NCBI GenBank assembly: GCA_934646115.1
Contig: CAKUEM010000029.1
Location: 1-22,872 of the forward strand
Reading direction: 5' to 3'
Length of the DNA stretch: 22,872 nucleotides
Source of the DNA: an uncultured Oscillospiraceae bacterium
GTDB lineage: Bacteria > Bacillota > Clostridia > Oscillospirales > JAAYXM01
A program made the translations under genes and the position numbers. The stretch's first letter is position 1; each line of letters begins with the position of its first letter. Shown here one piece after another: positions 1 through 8,382 of the stretch. The notes beneath the pieces were generated by a model. That model was not told the origin of the DNA and did not search any database. It saw only the letters and a program-made list of their open reading frames with translations.

Positions 1-1606
1 GATATACGCAGCGCCCGTCCATATAAGTCGCGACCGGGCGCACCTCGCAAATTTCCTCCTCCGGGCAGGTGAAATAATCCCGGTCAAGAATCAGGAAATC
101 CGCGCGCAGCCCCGGCTGCAAGCTTCCGGTCAACTCCTCGTCGAAGCTCGCCCACGCCGCGTGGCGCGTGTAATACAGCAGCGCGCTGATCCGATCGATC
201 GCCTGATGCGCGCCATGAACCTGCCCGTCGCGCGCGCGGCAGGTGACCATATTATGCAGCGCAACAAACGGATGATACGGATTCACCGAGCGGATGGGGT
301 CATACTTCACCATATGATCGCTCCCCGCCGCCGCATGCACGCCGGACGTCAAAAGCGACATATACGGCATAAAGCACGCGCACTCACGCGCATTTAGCAC
401 CCGCTCCAGCACCGGCGCGTCCATATAATGCCATGCCGGCTGGAACAGCACCGTCAGGTCCAGCTCCTTCGCCTTTTCGATCATGCCCGCATCCATAAAA
501 TCCGCATGAATCAGCACATGGCGCTGCCCCGCCGTGCCTCCCACGCGCTCATACGCCGCAAGCAGCTTGCGCGCCGCCTGCGTGCCCACGCAATGCGCGC
601 CGAACTGCAGGTGATTCTCCTGCGCCAAACGGATCGAATCGCAAAGCGTCGGCACATCCGTCACCAAGTTGCCGCGCCAGTCCGCGCCCAGACCGTCCAG
701 CCCAAAAATTTCAGAAAGCCCGCGATATTCTCCGTCCATCAGCGACGTGGCGGTCAATATCCCGCCGTCGATCGTATTCTTTAAAAACGCAACGCGCGCA
801 AGCTCGGGATTTGCACAGGAGATCGCGCGCACATCGCGTATGAACTCCGCATGCTGCGCGCGCGGCGGCACCATCATCGTGTAGCGCACGCGCACCGTCT
901 GCTCGCCCGCACGCTGCAGCTGCTCCACCGCGTCAATGCCCGCCTTGTGCGACATACCCTCGATCGAGGTCGTGATTCCCATGCGGTTATACGCCGCCAT
1001 GACCTCCGCCACGGCGCGATCAAGCGGCTTCTCCTTCCGCGTGGGATAATGCGAAACGAGCATGCCAAAGCAGCCGAGCAGCACCCCGGTCGGCGCGCCG
1101 GATGCATCGCGCATCACGCGCCCGCCCGCGGGCAGCGCGTTGAGAGCCACCGCCGCCAGCGCGCAGGAATTCAGCTGCGCGGAATAAAATCCATCGACCG
1201 CGACCGGATGCTCCGGCGCAATCCGGTCCAGCTCCTCCCGGGTCGGATATCTCAGCTCGCGCAGACGCAGCGGATATGTGTTTTTATAGCCGATCCACTC
1301 GCCCTTCGGCACAGTTTTCACGCGGCGCGCCAGATCCTCTAAAAGCTGCTCCACCGAATCCGGAATAAACAGTTCGCCATCGCCCTCGCTGTCCGCCGCC
1401 ATGAACATGTGCGCGTGACTGTCGATCAAGCCGGGGATCACCGTGCTTCCCGCAAGATCGTGCAGGTCCGCGTCCGGATATTTCTGCATCAGCGCATGAT
1501 CTGCGCCCAGCTCCATAATTTTCCCGCCGCAGACCACCATCGCGGTCGCCGTGGTGAGCGTTTCGTCCATCGAATGAATCTTCCCGTTATAAAATAAGGT
1601 TGTCAT
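1..1606 (-). CDS. YtcJ-like metal-dependent amidohydrolase (amidohydrolase family 3), 3' end cut by window edge
   Basis: The minus-strand frame is open from the ATG at 1606 to the window edge (535 codons), so only a few C-terminal residues are probably missing, given that the family is about 530-550 residues. GGAGG sits six bases before the ATG. The protein begins MTTLFYNGKIHSMDE and then has VIPGLIDSHAHMF, giving the HxH metal ligands H64 and H66. A FLKNTIDGG segment follows, then HCVGTQA where the family usually has H-A-x-G-D-x-A, then a GSDH segment and a C-terminal ADFLILDRDYF strand. Family members hydrolyse N-substituted amides or formamides in the cytoplasm, but the substrate cannot be read from sequence. 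It follows trmN6 on the same strand but has its own strong promoter at 1637-1665. The family is secure; the reaction is not. Confidence 0.88.
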   Translation of the reverse strand, partial: MTTLFYNGKIHSMDETLTTATAMVVCGGKIMELGADHALMQKYPDADLHDLAGSTVIPGLIDSHAHMFMAADSEGDGELFIPDSVEQLLEDLARRVKTVPKGEWIGYKNTYPLRLRELRYPTREELDRIAPEHPVAVDGFYSAQLNSCALAAVALNALPAGGRVMRDASGAPTGVLLGCFGMLVSHYPTRKEKPLDRAVAEVMAAYNRMGITTSIEGMSHKAGIDAVEQLQRAGEQTVRVRYTMMVPPRAQHAEFIRDVRAISCANPELARVAFLKNTIDGGILTATSLMDGEYRGLSEIFGLDGLGADWRGNLVTDVPTLCDSIRLAQENHLQFGAHCVGTQAARKLLAAYERVGGTAGQRHVLIHADFMDAGMIEKAKELDLTVLFQPAWHYMDAPVLERVLNARECACFMPYMSLLTSGVHAAAGSDHMVKYDPIRSVNPYHPFVALHNMVTCRARDGQVHGAHQAIDRISALLYYTRHAAWASFDEELTGSLQPGLRADFLILDRDYFTCPEEEICEVRPVATYMDGRCVY

Positions 1607-1636
1607 GACACGCCTCCGTCTGTTTTCTTCGCTTTA

Positions 1637-1665
1637 ATTATACATAATTCGGCGCATTCTTTCAA
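1637..1665 (-). promoter_or_regulatory. Sigma-A-type promoter of the amidohydrolase gene
   Basis: On the minus strand TTGAAA (1665-1660), a 17-base spacer and a perfect TATAAT (1642-1637) lie about 31 bases before the ATG at 1606. The -35 hexamer contains the TGA stop codon of the upstream trmN6-like gene (1664-1662), so the promoter and the end of that gene are physically fused. Confidence 0.75.
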
Positions 1666-2393
1666 GCGCGCGGCGGCGCGGCATCGCGCCGGTAAATGCG
1701 GCGAAGCTCCTCGGTCTCCGCGCCGCTCTCATCGCGGATCAAAAGCGTTGGCAGCACGCGCAGCCCCTCGCCCCCGCACTTGCGCGCCTCAACCAGCACC
1801 AGAGACGGCGCGGCGTCGCGCCGGTTTTGCACCATGCGCATCCGCTTGGGCGCAAGATCAAACTGCGCGAGCGCGCAAAACAGCGCCGCCAGCCGCTCCG
1901 GACGGTATACGACCGAAAAATTCCCGCCGTAGCGCAGCAAATACGCCGCAGCGCGGCACAGGTCCGTAATGTCCCCCGCGGTCTCCATGCGCGCGGCAAG
2001 CAGGTTCGGATTTTCGGTGTGCAGCCCGCCGGAAAATTTCAGATACGGCGGATTGGACACCACGACATGAAAGCTCTCCGGCGGCAAAAGCGCCGCGATC
2101 TCGCGAAAATCCGCGCAAAGCACGCGCATCCGCCCGGTGATGCCGTTGAGCGCCGCGTTTTCCTCCGCAAGCGCCGCCGCGCCGGGCAGCCGCTCCACCC
2201 CGGTGAGCGAAATATCCGGATGCCGCGCGGCGAGCAACACGGTGATCGCCCCGTTGCCGCAGCCCAGGTCGCACACCCGGTCATACCGGCGCACGCGCGC
2301 GAATTCCGAAAGCAGCATCGCGTCCGTCCCCAGCTTTAAAAAATCGCGGCTCTGCTTGAGCCGAAAGCCCGCGATCCCCAACTCATCGATCAT
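1662..2393 (-). CDS. TrmN6-like tRNA1(Val) adenine-37 N6-methyltransferase
   Basis: A class I SAM-dependent methyltransferase of 243 residues. SAM-binding motif I is VCDLGCGNG (residues 40-48). The catalytic N-P-P-Y of amino-methylating enzymes is at 114-117 (VVSNPPYLK). The N-terminus MIDELGIAGFRLKQS is typical of the TrmN6/YabB-like family, which methylates N6 of A37 in tRNA1(Val). The frame extends upstream to an ATG at 2459. I chose 2393 because a G-rich ribosome site (GAAAGGGGG) precedes it, because the family starts here, and because the extension would run through the ferredoxin terminator at 2415-2445. It lies downstream of the ferredoxin on the same strand. Another substrate among N6-adenine or N5-glutamine methyltransferases is possible, but the NPPY context and length favour tRNA. 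Confidence 0.85.
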   Translation of the reverse strand: MIDELGIAGFRLKQSRDFLKLGTDAMLLSEFARVRRYDRVCDLGCGNGAITVLLAARHPDISLTGVERLPGAAALAEENAALNGITGRMRVLCADFREIAALLPPESFHVVVSNPPYLKFSGGLHTENPNLLAARMETAGDITDLCRAAAYLLRYGGNFSVVYRPERLAALFCALAQFDLAPKRMRMVQNRRDAAPSLVLVEARKCGGEGLRVLPTLLIRDESGAETEELRRIYRRDAAPPRA

Positions 2394-2414
2394 GTCCGCG
2401 CGCCCCCTTTCCAT

Positions 2415-2445
2415 AAAAAAACGCAGCCGCGAAACCGCGACCGCG
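2415..2445 (-). terminator. Intrinsic terminator of the ferredoxin gene
   Basis: On the minus strand CGCGGTCGCG, loop GTTT, CGCGGCTGCG form a 10-bp stem with two G-T wobbles, followed by seven T. It lies 27 bases after the ferredoxin stop and 22 bases before the chosen trmN6-like start. The methyltransferase therefore depends either on read-through or on an unseen promoter. Confidence 0.8.
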
Positions 2446-2471
2446 CCTTTTTCATGCATGTATTCACGGAA

Positions 2472-2642
2472 TTATTCCGCCTTGATCGCCTCAACCGGAC
2501 ATACGCTTGCGCAGCTTCCGCAATCAATGCAAGCATCCGCATCGATGACATACTTGCCATCGCCAGCAGAAATGCAGCTGACCGGGCACTCGCCCTCGCA
2601 GGTTCCGCAGCTGATGCACTCATCAGAAATTACATGTGCCAT
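2472..2642 (-). CDS. Clostridial-type 2[4Fe-4S] ferredoxin
   Basis: A 56-residue protein with two C-x2-C-x2-C-x3-C-P clusters: CISCGTCEGECP near the N-terminus and CIDCGSCASVCP near the C-terminus. Each binds one [4Fe-4S] cluster. The length is that of the classic clostridial low-potential electron carriers used with pyruvate:ferredoxin oxidoreductase and hydrogenases. An in-frame ATG six codons upstream exists, but MAHVISDE starting at 2642 has GGAGG nine bases ahead and matches the family N-terminus. It is probably monocistronic, with a promoter at 2675-2703 and a terminator at 2415-2445. Its redox partner is not visible here. A link to the hydrogenase served by the hyp genes is possible but unproven. 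Confidence 0.95.
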   Translation of the reverse strand: MAHVISDECISCGTCEGECPVSCISAGDGKYVIDADACIDCGSCASVCPVEAIKAE

Positions 2643-2674
2643 GATTTCACACCTCCACAACTTATGTTACCAAT

Positions 2675-2703
2675 AATGTACCACGCCTTTTCAAAAAAAT
2701 CAA
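2675..2703 (-). promoter_or_regulatory. Promoter of the ferredoxin gene
   Basis: On the minus strand TTGATT (2703-2698), a 17-base spacer and TACATT (2680-2675) with an extended -10 (TGG before TACATT) lie 32 bases upstream of the ferredoxin ATG. The surrounding DNA is the most AT-rich in the left part of the window. Confidence 0.6.
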
Positions 2704-2730
2704 TGGATATTACAAATATTTTATAAATTT

Positions 2731-2760
2731 TTCACACTTTTTCGCGCGGCGGACTAAAAA
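2731..2760 (+). promoter_or_regulatory. Possible clpC promoter
   Basis: TTCACA (2731-2736), an 18-base spacer and TAAAAA (2755-2760) are the best hexamer pair upstream of clpC. I saw no CtsR heptad repeat (GGTCAAA type) and no CIRCE inverted repeat between 2643 and 2810, so classical Firmicute class I or III heat-shock control is not supported. The call is weak. Confidence 0.35.
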
Positions 2761-2810
2761 TTCCAAAATGCGGCGATACTCTGGGCAGCACACAGCGAAG
2801 GAGGCTCGCC

Positions 2811-5249
2811 ATGTTTTCAGGAAATCAATTTACCACGCAGGCGGAGTGCGCCCTGCGTTTTGCGCATGAATACGCGGCGGCGCACGGACATGGATACGTC
2901 GGGTCAGAGCATCTGCTCTATGGTCTGGTTGCCGAAGGGGCGGGCGCGGCGGCGCAGCTTTTGCTGCGTCATGGCATCCGGCGCGAGCCGCTGCATGCGC
3001 GCCTTGCCGCGGCGCTGGGCACAGGCACGCCGGATGCGCAAACGCCGCACGGTCTCTCGCCGCGCGCGCGGCGTATCGTTGCGGCGGCGCTCACCGAATC
3101 GGCGCGCATGGGCAACCAGTATATCGGCTCAGAGCATCTGCTGCTCGGCATTCTAAGCGAGGGCGACTGCGGCGCAACGCGGCTGATCACCTCGTTTGGG
3201 ATCGACCTCGGGCGGCTGTATAACGAGGCGATTCTCGCCTTCTCCGGCGATTCTGCCTCTGACACGCGCCGCGACGGCTCGGCGCGACCGGGTCGCGAAA
3301 AGGGCGCGGAGGGCAAGCTCTTGCGCCAATTCGGGCGCGATTTGACCGAGCAGGCGCGTCTTGGCGGCTTAGATCCGGTCGTCGGGCGCGCGCAGGAGAT
3401 CGAGCGCATGATCCTGATCCTCTCGCGCAGGCGAAAAAACAACCCGGTACTTTTGGGCGAGCCGGGCGTGGGCAAAACCGCGGTGGTGGAGGGGCTTTCC
3501 GCACGCATTGCGTCCGGTCAGGTCCCGGACACGCTGCGTGACCGCCGCATCGTCACGCTCGATATTCCCTGCATGATCGCCGGGACGAAATATCGCGGCG
3601 AGTTTGAAGACCGCATGAAGGGCATCCTGCGCGAGGTGCAGGCGGCGGGCAATATCATCCTGTTTATCGACGAGCTGCATGTGATTGCAGGCGCGGGCGC
3701 GGCGGAAGGCGCGATCGACGCCGCCAATATTTTAAAACCGCCGCTTGCGCGCGGGGAAATTCAGCTGATCGGCGCGACCACGCGGCAGGAATATCGCAAG
3801 CACATTGAAAAAGACACAGCGCTTGAGCGGCGCTTCCAGCCGGTCGCGGTGGAGGAGCCGAACGAGGAGGACGCATTCGCAATGCTCTCCGGGCTGCGCG
3901 CCGCATACGAATCGCACCACGGCGTTTCGATCCCAGACAGCGCGATCCGCCGGGCGATCACGCTGTCCGTGCGTTATCTTAACGACCGGCGGCTTCCGGA
4001 CAAGGCGCTCGACCTGCTCGATGAGGCGGCAAGCCGCGTGCATCTCGCGGCGCTCACCCCGCCCGAGCCGCTGGGCGATCTGGAGCAGCAGCTCGTTTTG
4101 CTTGAGGACGAAAAGGACGCGGCGATCACCGCGCAGGATTTTGAACAGGCTGCGGCGCTGCGCGATGCCGCACAGAAGATGCAGGCGCGCCGCAACACGC
4201 TGCGCACGCGCTGGCAGAGCGACCGCCGCGCCATATCCGCCGAGGTGACGGAAGCAGAAGTCGCGGCGGTATTATCCGATTGGACCGGCGTCCCCGCCAC
4301 GCAGCTTCTGTCCTCTGAACGCGAACGGCTGCGCACGCTGCCGGAGCAGCTGCGGGCGCGCGTACTTGGGCAGGATGCGGCGGTCAACGCAGTCGCGGCG
4401 GCGGTACAGCGTGGGCGGATCGGCCTTTCCGACCCGCGCCGCCCCACCGGGTCGTTTCTCTTTCTCGGACCGAGCGGCGTGGGCAAAACCGAGCTTGCGC
4501 GCGCCCTGGGCGAGAGCCTGTTCGGCTCTGACCGCGCGCTCATCCGCGTTGACCTTTCGGAATATATGGAAAAGCATGCGGTCAGCCGCCTGATCGGCGC
4601 GCCGCCCGGCTATGTGGGGCATGACGAGGGCGGCTATCTGACCGAGCAGGTGCGCGCGCATCCCTATTCCGTGGTGCTGTTTGACGAGCTGGAAAAGGCG
4701 CATCCGGACTTTTTCCATATCCTGCTTCAAATTTTAGAGGACGGGCAGCTGACCGACGCCTGCGGGCGCTGCGCGGATTTTAAAAACACGATCGTCGTGA
4801 TGACCGCAAACATCGGCGCGGAGCATATCACCGCCCGCTCGCAGCTCGGCTTCTCGCCGGACGGCGCGCTGCGTGAAGACGAGCAGCGCGCACGCGTTCT
4901 GCAAGCGCTGCGGCGGACGCTGCGCCCGGAACTGATCGGCCGGATCGGCGAGATCATCGTGTTTCGCCCGCTCGACAAGCCGGAGCTTTGCGCCATAGCG
5001 CGGCGCATGACGGGCGAATTGCTCACGCGCGCCGCCGCGCTTGGGCTGACGCTCACGCTCAGCCCCGCGGTGATCGACCTGCTCGCAGAACGCTGCGCAA
5101 GCAAAAAGGAGGGGGCGCGCCCCCTCCGTTCCATGATTGATTTTGAACTCACCCGCCGCATTTCCGACGCGTATTTAAACGGCACGCTCGCGCCCGGCAG
5201 CCATGCGGAATTTTGCGCAGAGCGCGGCGAGATCCTTTTAAAAACTTAA
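2811..5249 (+). CDS. clpC: ClpC-type AAA+ unfoldase, ATPase subunit of the Clp protease
   Basis: 812 residues, the usual ClpC length. Two Clp-N repeats, each with a YxGSEHLL core, lie in about the first 150 residues. The first AAA+ module has Walker A GEPGVGKT at 216-223 and Walker B ILFIDE. A UVR-like coiled segment (DFEQAAALRDAAQKM) marks ClpC rather than ClpB. The second module has Walker A GPSGVGKT at 553-560 and Walker B VVLFDE. L679-G680-F681 matches the ClpP-docking loop, so it should feed substrates to ClpP. GAAGGAGG precedes the ATG. Unlike many Firmicutes it has no adjacent ctsR, mcsA or mcsB. It is flanked by a divergent ferredoxin and by glnN, which is convergent and overlaps it by four bases. 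Confidence 0.95.
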   Translation: MFSGNQFTTQAECALRFAHEYAAAHGHGYVGSEHLLYGLVAEGAGAAAQLLLRHGIRREPLHARLAAALGTGTPDAQTPHGLSPRARRIVAAALTESARMGNQYIGSEHLLLGILSEGDCGATRLITSFGIDLGRLYNEAILAFSGDSASDTRRDGSARPGREKGAEGKLLRQFGRDLTEQARLGGLDPVVGRAQEIERMILILSRRRKNNPVLLGEPGVGKTAVVEGLSARIASGQVPDTLRDRRIVTLDIPCMIAGTKYRGEFEDRMKGILREVQAAGNIILFIDELHVIAGAGAAEGAIDAANILKPPLARGEIQLIGATTRQEYRKHIEKDTALERRFQPVAVEEPNEEDAFAMLSGLRAAYESHHGVSIPDSAIRRAITLSVRYLNDRRLPDKALDLLDEAASRVHLAALTPPEPLGDLEQQLVLLEDEKDAAITAQDFEQAAALRDAAQKMQARRNTLRTRWQSDRRAISAEVTEAEVAAVLSDWTGVPATQLLSSERERLRTLPEQLRARVLGQDAAVNAVAAAVQRGRIGLSDPRRPTGSFLFLGPSGVGKTELARALGESLFGSDRALIRVDLSEYMEKHAVSRLIGAPPGYVGHDEGGYLTEQVRAHPYSVVLFDELEKAHPDFFHILLQILEDGQLTDACGRCADFKNTIVVMTANIGAEHITARSQLGFSPDGALREDEQRARVLQALRRTLRPELIGRIGEIIVFRPLDKPELCAIARRMTGELLTRAAALGLTLTLSPAVIDLLAERCASKKEGARPLRSMIDFELTRRISDAYLNGTLAPGSHAEFCAERGEILLKT
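5103..5127 (-). terminator. Likely glnN terminator, located inside the clpC coding sequence on the opposite strand
   Basis: Bases 5108-5127 are a perfect 20-bp palindrome (GGAGGGGGCG and its reverse complement). Read on the minus strand it is followed at once by TTTTT (5107-5103), the form of a rho-independent terminator. It lies about 120 bases past the glnN stop. On the plus strand no T tract follows, so it is directional. On that strand it encodes the conserved EGARPLR segment of ClpC. Confidence 0.65.
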
Positions 5250-7330
5250 ACGCTATACAGCATGTCGCCATAGCTCGGATACGGCCAACGCTCTTGCGGC
5301 ATCAGCGTTTCCAGCTCATCGATGATCCCGCGCAGGTTCTGCATTTTAAAGAATACCTCCGCGCGGTAGAACTTCCCTTGCGCAACGATATCCTCGATCG
5401 CGCCCGCATCCAGCACCGCATGCTCCAGCTCATCCAGCGCACTGTAAGCGCAGGCGGCAAGATTGGAAATGCGGGTCAGAAGTCCGCGCTCCGGCTCTGC
5501 GGTGAGCGCAAGCGCCTCTTTTTCGCGCACAAGCGACGCAAGCTGCCCCTCAAACCGGAAGATCGCGGGCAGGAAGGCGCGGCGCGTCATGTCGATCATG
5601 GTCTGCGCCTCGATATGGATGGTCTTGCTATATGCCTCCATCAAAATTTCAAGGCGCGAGCAGACCTCTGCCGCGGAAAGCACATGATTGCGCTCAAACA
5701 GCGCCACGTTTTTCTCATCCATATAGTGCGGCAGCGCGTCCGGCGTGGTCTTGCGATTGGGCAGCCCACGGCGCTCCGCCTCCTCCACCCACTCCTGCGA
5801 GTAGTTGTTGCCGTTATAAATGATGCGCGAATGCGCGCGCACGGTCTCGGCAAAGAGCGCGGAAAGCTCTGCCTCAAAGTCCTCCGCGCGCTCCAGTCGA
5901 TCGGCAAAGCGCGTTAAAACATCCGCCGTGATCGTATTTAAGATCATATTCGCGCAGGAAATCGAGAATGATGACCCCGGCATGCGGAATTCAAACCGAT
6001 TTCCGGTAAACGCAAACGGCGAAGTCCGGTTTCGATCTGTCGTATCACGCCGGAAATTCGGCAGAACCGATGCGCCGGAATCCATCAACTCGCGCGCGAG
6101 CGCGTGATATGAAACGCCTTTTTCGATCGCATCGAGCACGGCGGTCAGCTCATCGCCGAGATAGATCGAAATGATCGCGGGCGGCGCCTCCTGCGCGCCC
6201 AGGCGATGGTCGTTGCCCGCGCTCGCCACGGAAATGCGCAGCAGATCGCCGTATTCATCGACTGCCGCGATCACCGCGGTCAAAAACAGCAGAAACCGCG
6301 CATTTTCATGCGGCGTATCGCCCGGATCGAGCAGATTTTCGCCCCTGCTCGTCGTGATCGACCAGTTATTGTGCTTGCCGCTGCCGTTCACGCCGGCAAA
6401 CGGCTTCTCATGCAGCAGGCAAACCAGCCCATGCCGATCGGCAACGCGCGCCATCGTTTCCATAATCAGCTGATTCTGATCCGCGGCGATATTGACCGTG
6501 CTGAAAATCGGCGCAAGCTCATGCTGCGAAGGCGCCACCTCGTTGTGCCGCGTTTTGGAGGTCACGCCGAAGCGCCACAGCTCCTCGTCCAGATCCTTCA
6601 TGAATTCGATCACGCGCGGCCGCAGACTTCCGAAATAATGATCCTCCATCTCCTGCCCCTTGGGCGGACGTGCGCCAAACAGCGTTCTGCCGCAATGGAT
6701 CAGGTCCGGTCGGGCAAGATAGGTCTCACGGTCGATCAAAAAATATTCCTGCTCCGCGCCGACCGTTGTGATCACGCGCGGCGGGTTCTTCTCTCCAAAC
6801 AGCGCGAGGATCCGGCGCGACGCCTGATCGATCGCGTCCATCGAGCGCAGAAGCGGGGTCTTTTTATCCAGCGCTTCGCCGGAATACGAGCAAAACGCGG
6901 TGGGGATACAGAGTGTGTTGTCGCGAATAAACGAAAACGAAGTCGGGTCCCACGCGGTGTAGCCGCGCGCCTCAAACGTCGCGCGTAAGCCGCCGTTTGG
7001 AAAGCTCGAAGCGTCCGGCTCGCCGCGGACGAGCTCCTTGCCGGAAAACTCCATGAGCACATTGCCCTTCCCGTCCGGCGAGATAAAGCTGTCGTGCTTC
7101 TCCGCGGTAATGCCGGTCATCGGCTGAAACCAATGGGTAAAATGCGTTGCACCATGCTCAAGCGCCCATTCCTTCATCGCGCAGGCGACCGTATCGGCAA
7201 TATCGCGCCCGAGCGGCGCGCCGTTTGCGATCGTCTGATGCAGCGTTTGATACACCGCCGGGGGCAGCCGTTTCCGCATCTCCCGCTCATCAAACACGCG
7301 GCTTCCGAAAATGCTTGGAATATTCGTCAT
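5246..7330 (-). CDS. glnN: Type III glutamine synthetase (GSIII)
   Basis: ATP-dependent ligation of ammonium to glutamate in the cytoplasm. At 694 residues it has GSIII length; GSI and GSII are about 350-470. Family marks are HFTHWFQPMTG near residue 65, AEQEYFLID around 192-200 with metal-binding glutamates, NEVAPSQHELAPIF at 263-276 and the GSGKHNNWS block at 316-324. The N-terminus (IFGSRVFDEREMRKRLP) is typical of the clostridial and Bacteroides enzyme. AAAGGAGAG lies just before the ATG. Only 21 bases separate it from the asnA stop, so the two genes are almost certainly co-transcribed from the asnA promoter and subject to its leader. Its stop overlaps the clpC stop on the other strand. 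Confidence 0.96.
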   Translation of the reverse strand: MTNIPSIFGSRVFDEREMRKRLPPAVYQTLHQTIANGAPLGRDIADTVACAMKEWALEHGATHFTHWFQPMTGITAEKHDSFISPDGKGNVLMEFSGKELVRGEPDASSFPNGGLRATFEARGYTAWDPTSFSFIRDNTLCIPTAFCSYSGEALDKKTPLLRSMDAIDQASRRILALFGEKNPPRVITTVGAEQEYFLIDRETYLARPDLIHCGRTLFGARPPKGQEMEDHYFGSLRPRVIEFMKDLDEELWRFGVTSKTRHNEVAPSQHELAPIFSTVNIAADQNQLIMETMARVADRHGLVCLLHEKPFAGVNGSGKHNNWSITTSRGENLLDPGDTPHENARFLLFLTAVIAAVDEYGDLLRISVASAGNDHRLGAQEAPPAIISIYLGDELTAVLDAIEKGVSYHALARELMDSGASVLPNFRRDTTDRNRTSPFAFTGNRFEFRMPGSSFSISCANMILNTITADVLTRFADRLERAEDFEAELSALFAETVRAHSRIIYNGNNYSQEWVEEAERRGLPNRKTTPDALPHYMDEKNVALFERNHVLSAAEVCSRLEILMEAYSKTIHIEAQTMIDMTRRAFLPAIFRFEGQLASLVREKEALALTAEPERGLLTRISNLAACAYSALDELEHAVLDAGAIEDIVAQGKFYRAEVFFKMQNLRGIIDELETLMPQERWPYPSYGDMLYSV

Positions 7331-7351
7331 AATGTCTCTCCTTTGCCGTCC

Positions 7352-8359
7352 TTACAGCAGTGCAATGCCCGCGTCCTGCGCGGCCTTCTTCGTCGCATCG
7401 TCCCAAATGGAAACCTGCACCTCGCCGATATGCGCCTTTTGCAGCAGCAGCATACATAAGCGCGACTGCCCGATGCCGCCGCCGATCGTCAGCGGAAGCT
7501 GGTCTGCAAGCAGCATCTGATGGAACGGACGGTCACGCCGGTCGTTGCAGCCCGCCTTGCTGAGCTGACTGTCCAGCGACTCCGCATCCACGCGGATACC
7601 CATGGAGGACACCTCAAACGCCATGCCGAGCGTCTCGTTCCAGAACAGTAAATCGCCGTTGAGCGCCCAATCGTCATAGTCCGGCGCGCGCCCGTCATGG
7701 CGGATGCCGGAGCGGAGCAAATCGCCGATCTGCATGATAAACGCGGTCTTATGCTCCTGCAAATACGCATCCTCGCGCGCCTTTGGCGCAAGCGTCGGAT
7801 ACAGGTCCTCCAGCTCCTGCGTGGTGATGAATGAGACCTCCTCGCACAGGCGCGGCTGAATGGCCGGGAACTCCTTCGCAACCGCGCGCTCCGCCTTGCA
7901 GACCGCCTTTGCGATCTTACGAACGGTCTCCTTCAAAAACTCCATCGTGCGCTGATCGCGCGTGATCACGCGCTCCCAGTCCCACTGATCGACATAGATC
8001 GAATGCAGGTTATCCATCTCCTCGTCGCGGCGGATCGCATTCATATCGGTATACAGCCCTTCGCCGACCGGGAAATGGTACTGATGCAGCGCCATGCGCT
8101 TCCATTTTGCAAGCGAATGCACGACCTCAGCAATGCGGCCGTTCTCGCGAATATCAAACGAGACCGGGCGCTCCACGCCATTTAAATCGTCATTTAACCC
8201 GCTCTGCGGCTCAACAAACAGCGGCGCGGACACACGCGTCAGGCACAGCGCTTTGGACAGATCGTCCTCAAACTCGCGCTTGAGCAGCCCGATCGCGCGC
8301 TGCGTATCATAGAGGGAAAGCTTGGATTCATAGCCCTTGGGGCAGAGAAACTTACTCAT
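7352..8359 (-). CDS. asnA: Aspartate-ammonia ligase (ammonia-dependent asparagine synthetase)
   Basis: Converts aspartate, ammonium and ATP to asparagine, AMP and PPi. It is 335 residues, against about 330 for the E. coli enzyme. The AsnA family resembles class II aminoacyl-tRNA synthetases. Signatures are the N-terminal SKLSLYDTQRAIGLLK, RVSAPLFVEPQSGLND, the RPVSFDI block, and a C-terminal GGGIGQSRLCMLLLQK motif 3. GGAG precedes the ATG by eight bases, immediately downstream of a leader terminator. It is the first gene of an asnA-glnN operon and is divergent from the omega-amidase gene. Confidence 0.97.
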   Translation of the reverse strand: MSKFLCPKGYESKLSLYDTQRAIGLLKREFEDDLSKALCLTRVSAPLFVEPQSGLNDDLNGVERPVSFDIRENGRIAEVVHSLAKWKRMALHQYHFPVGEGLYTDMNAIRRDEEMDNLHSIYVDQWDWERVITRDQRTMEFLKETVRKIAKAVCKAERAVAKEFPAIQPRLCEEVSFITTQELEDLYPTLAPKAREDAYLQEHKTAFIMQIGDLLRSGIRHDGRAPDYDDWALNGDLLFWNETLGMAFEVSSMGIRVDAESLDSQLSKAGCNDRRDRPFHQMLLADQLPLTIGGGIGQSRLCMLLLQKAHIGEVQVSIWDDATKKAAQDAGIALL

Positions 8360-8382
8360 AACTCTTCAGCTCCTTTTTTTAT

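Noticed and set aside
161..1342. Several plus-strand open frames opposite the amidohydrolase, and similar long frames opposite glnN (for example 5213-5917 and 6206-6988)
   Set aside because: They are Arg/His/Ala-rich antisense shadows typical of GC-rich coding DNA, with no ribosome sites and no recognisable family. The opposite strand encodes clear proteins.
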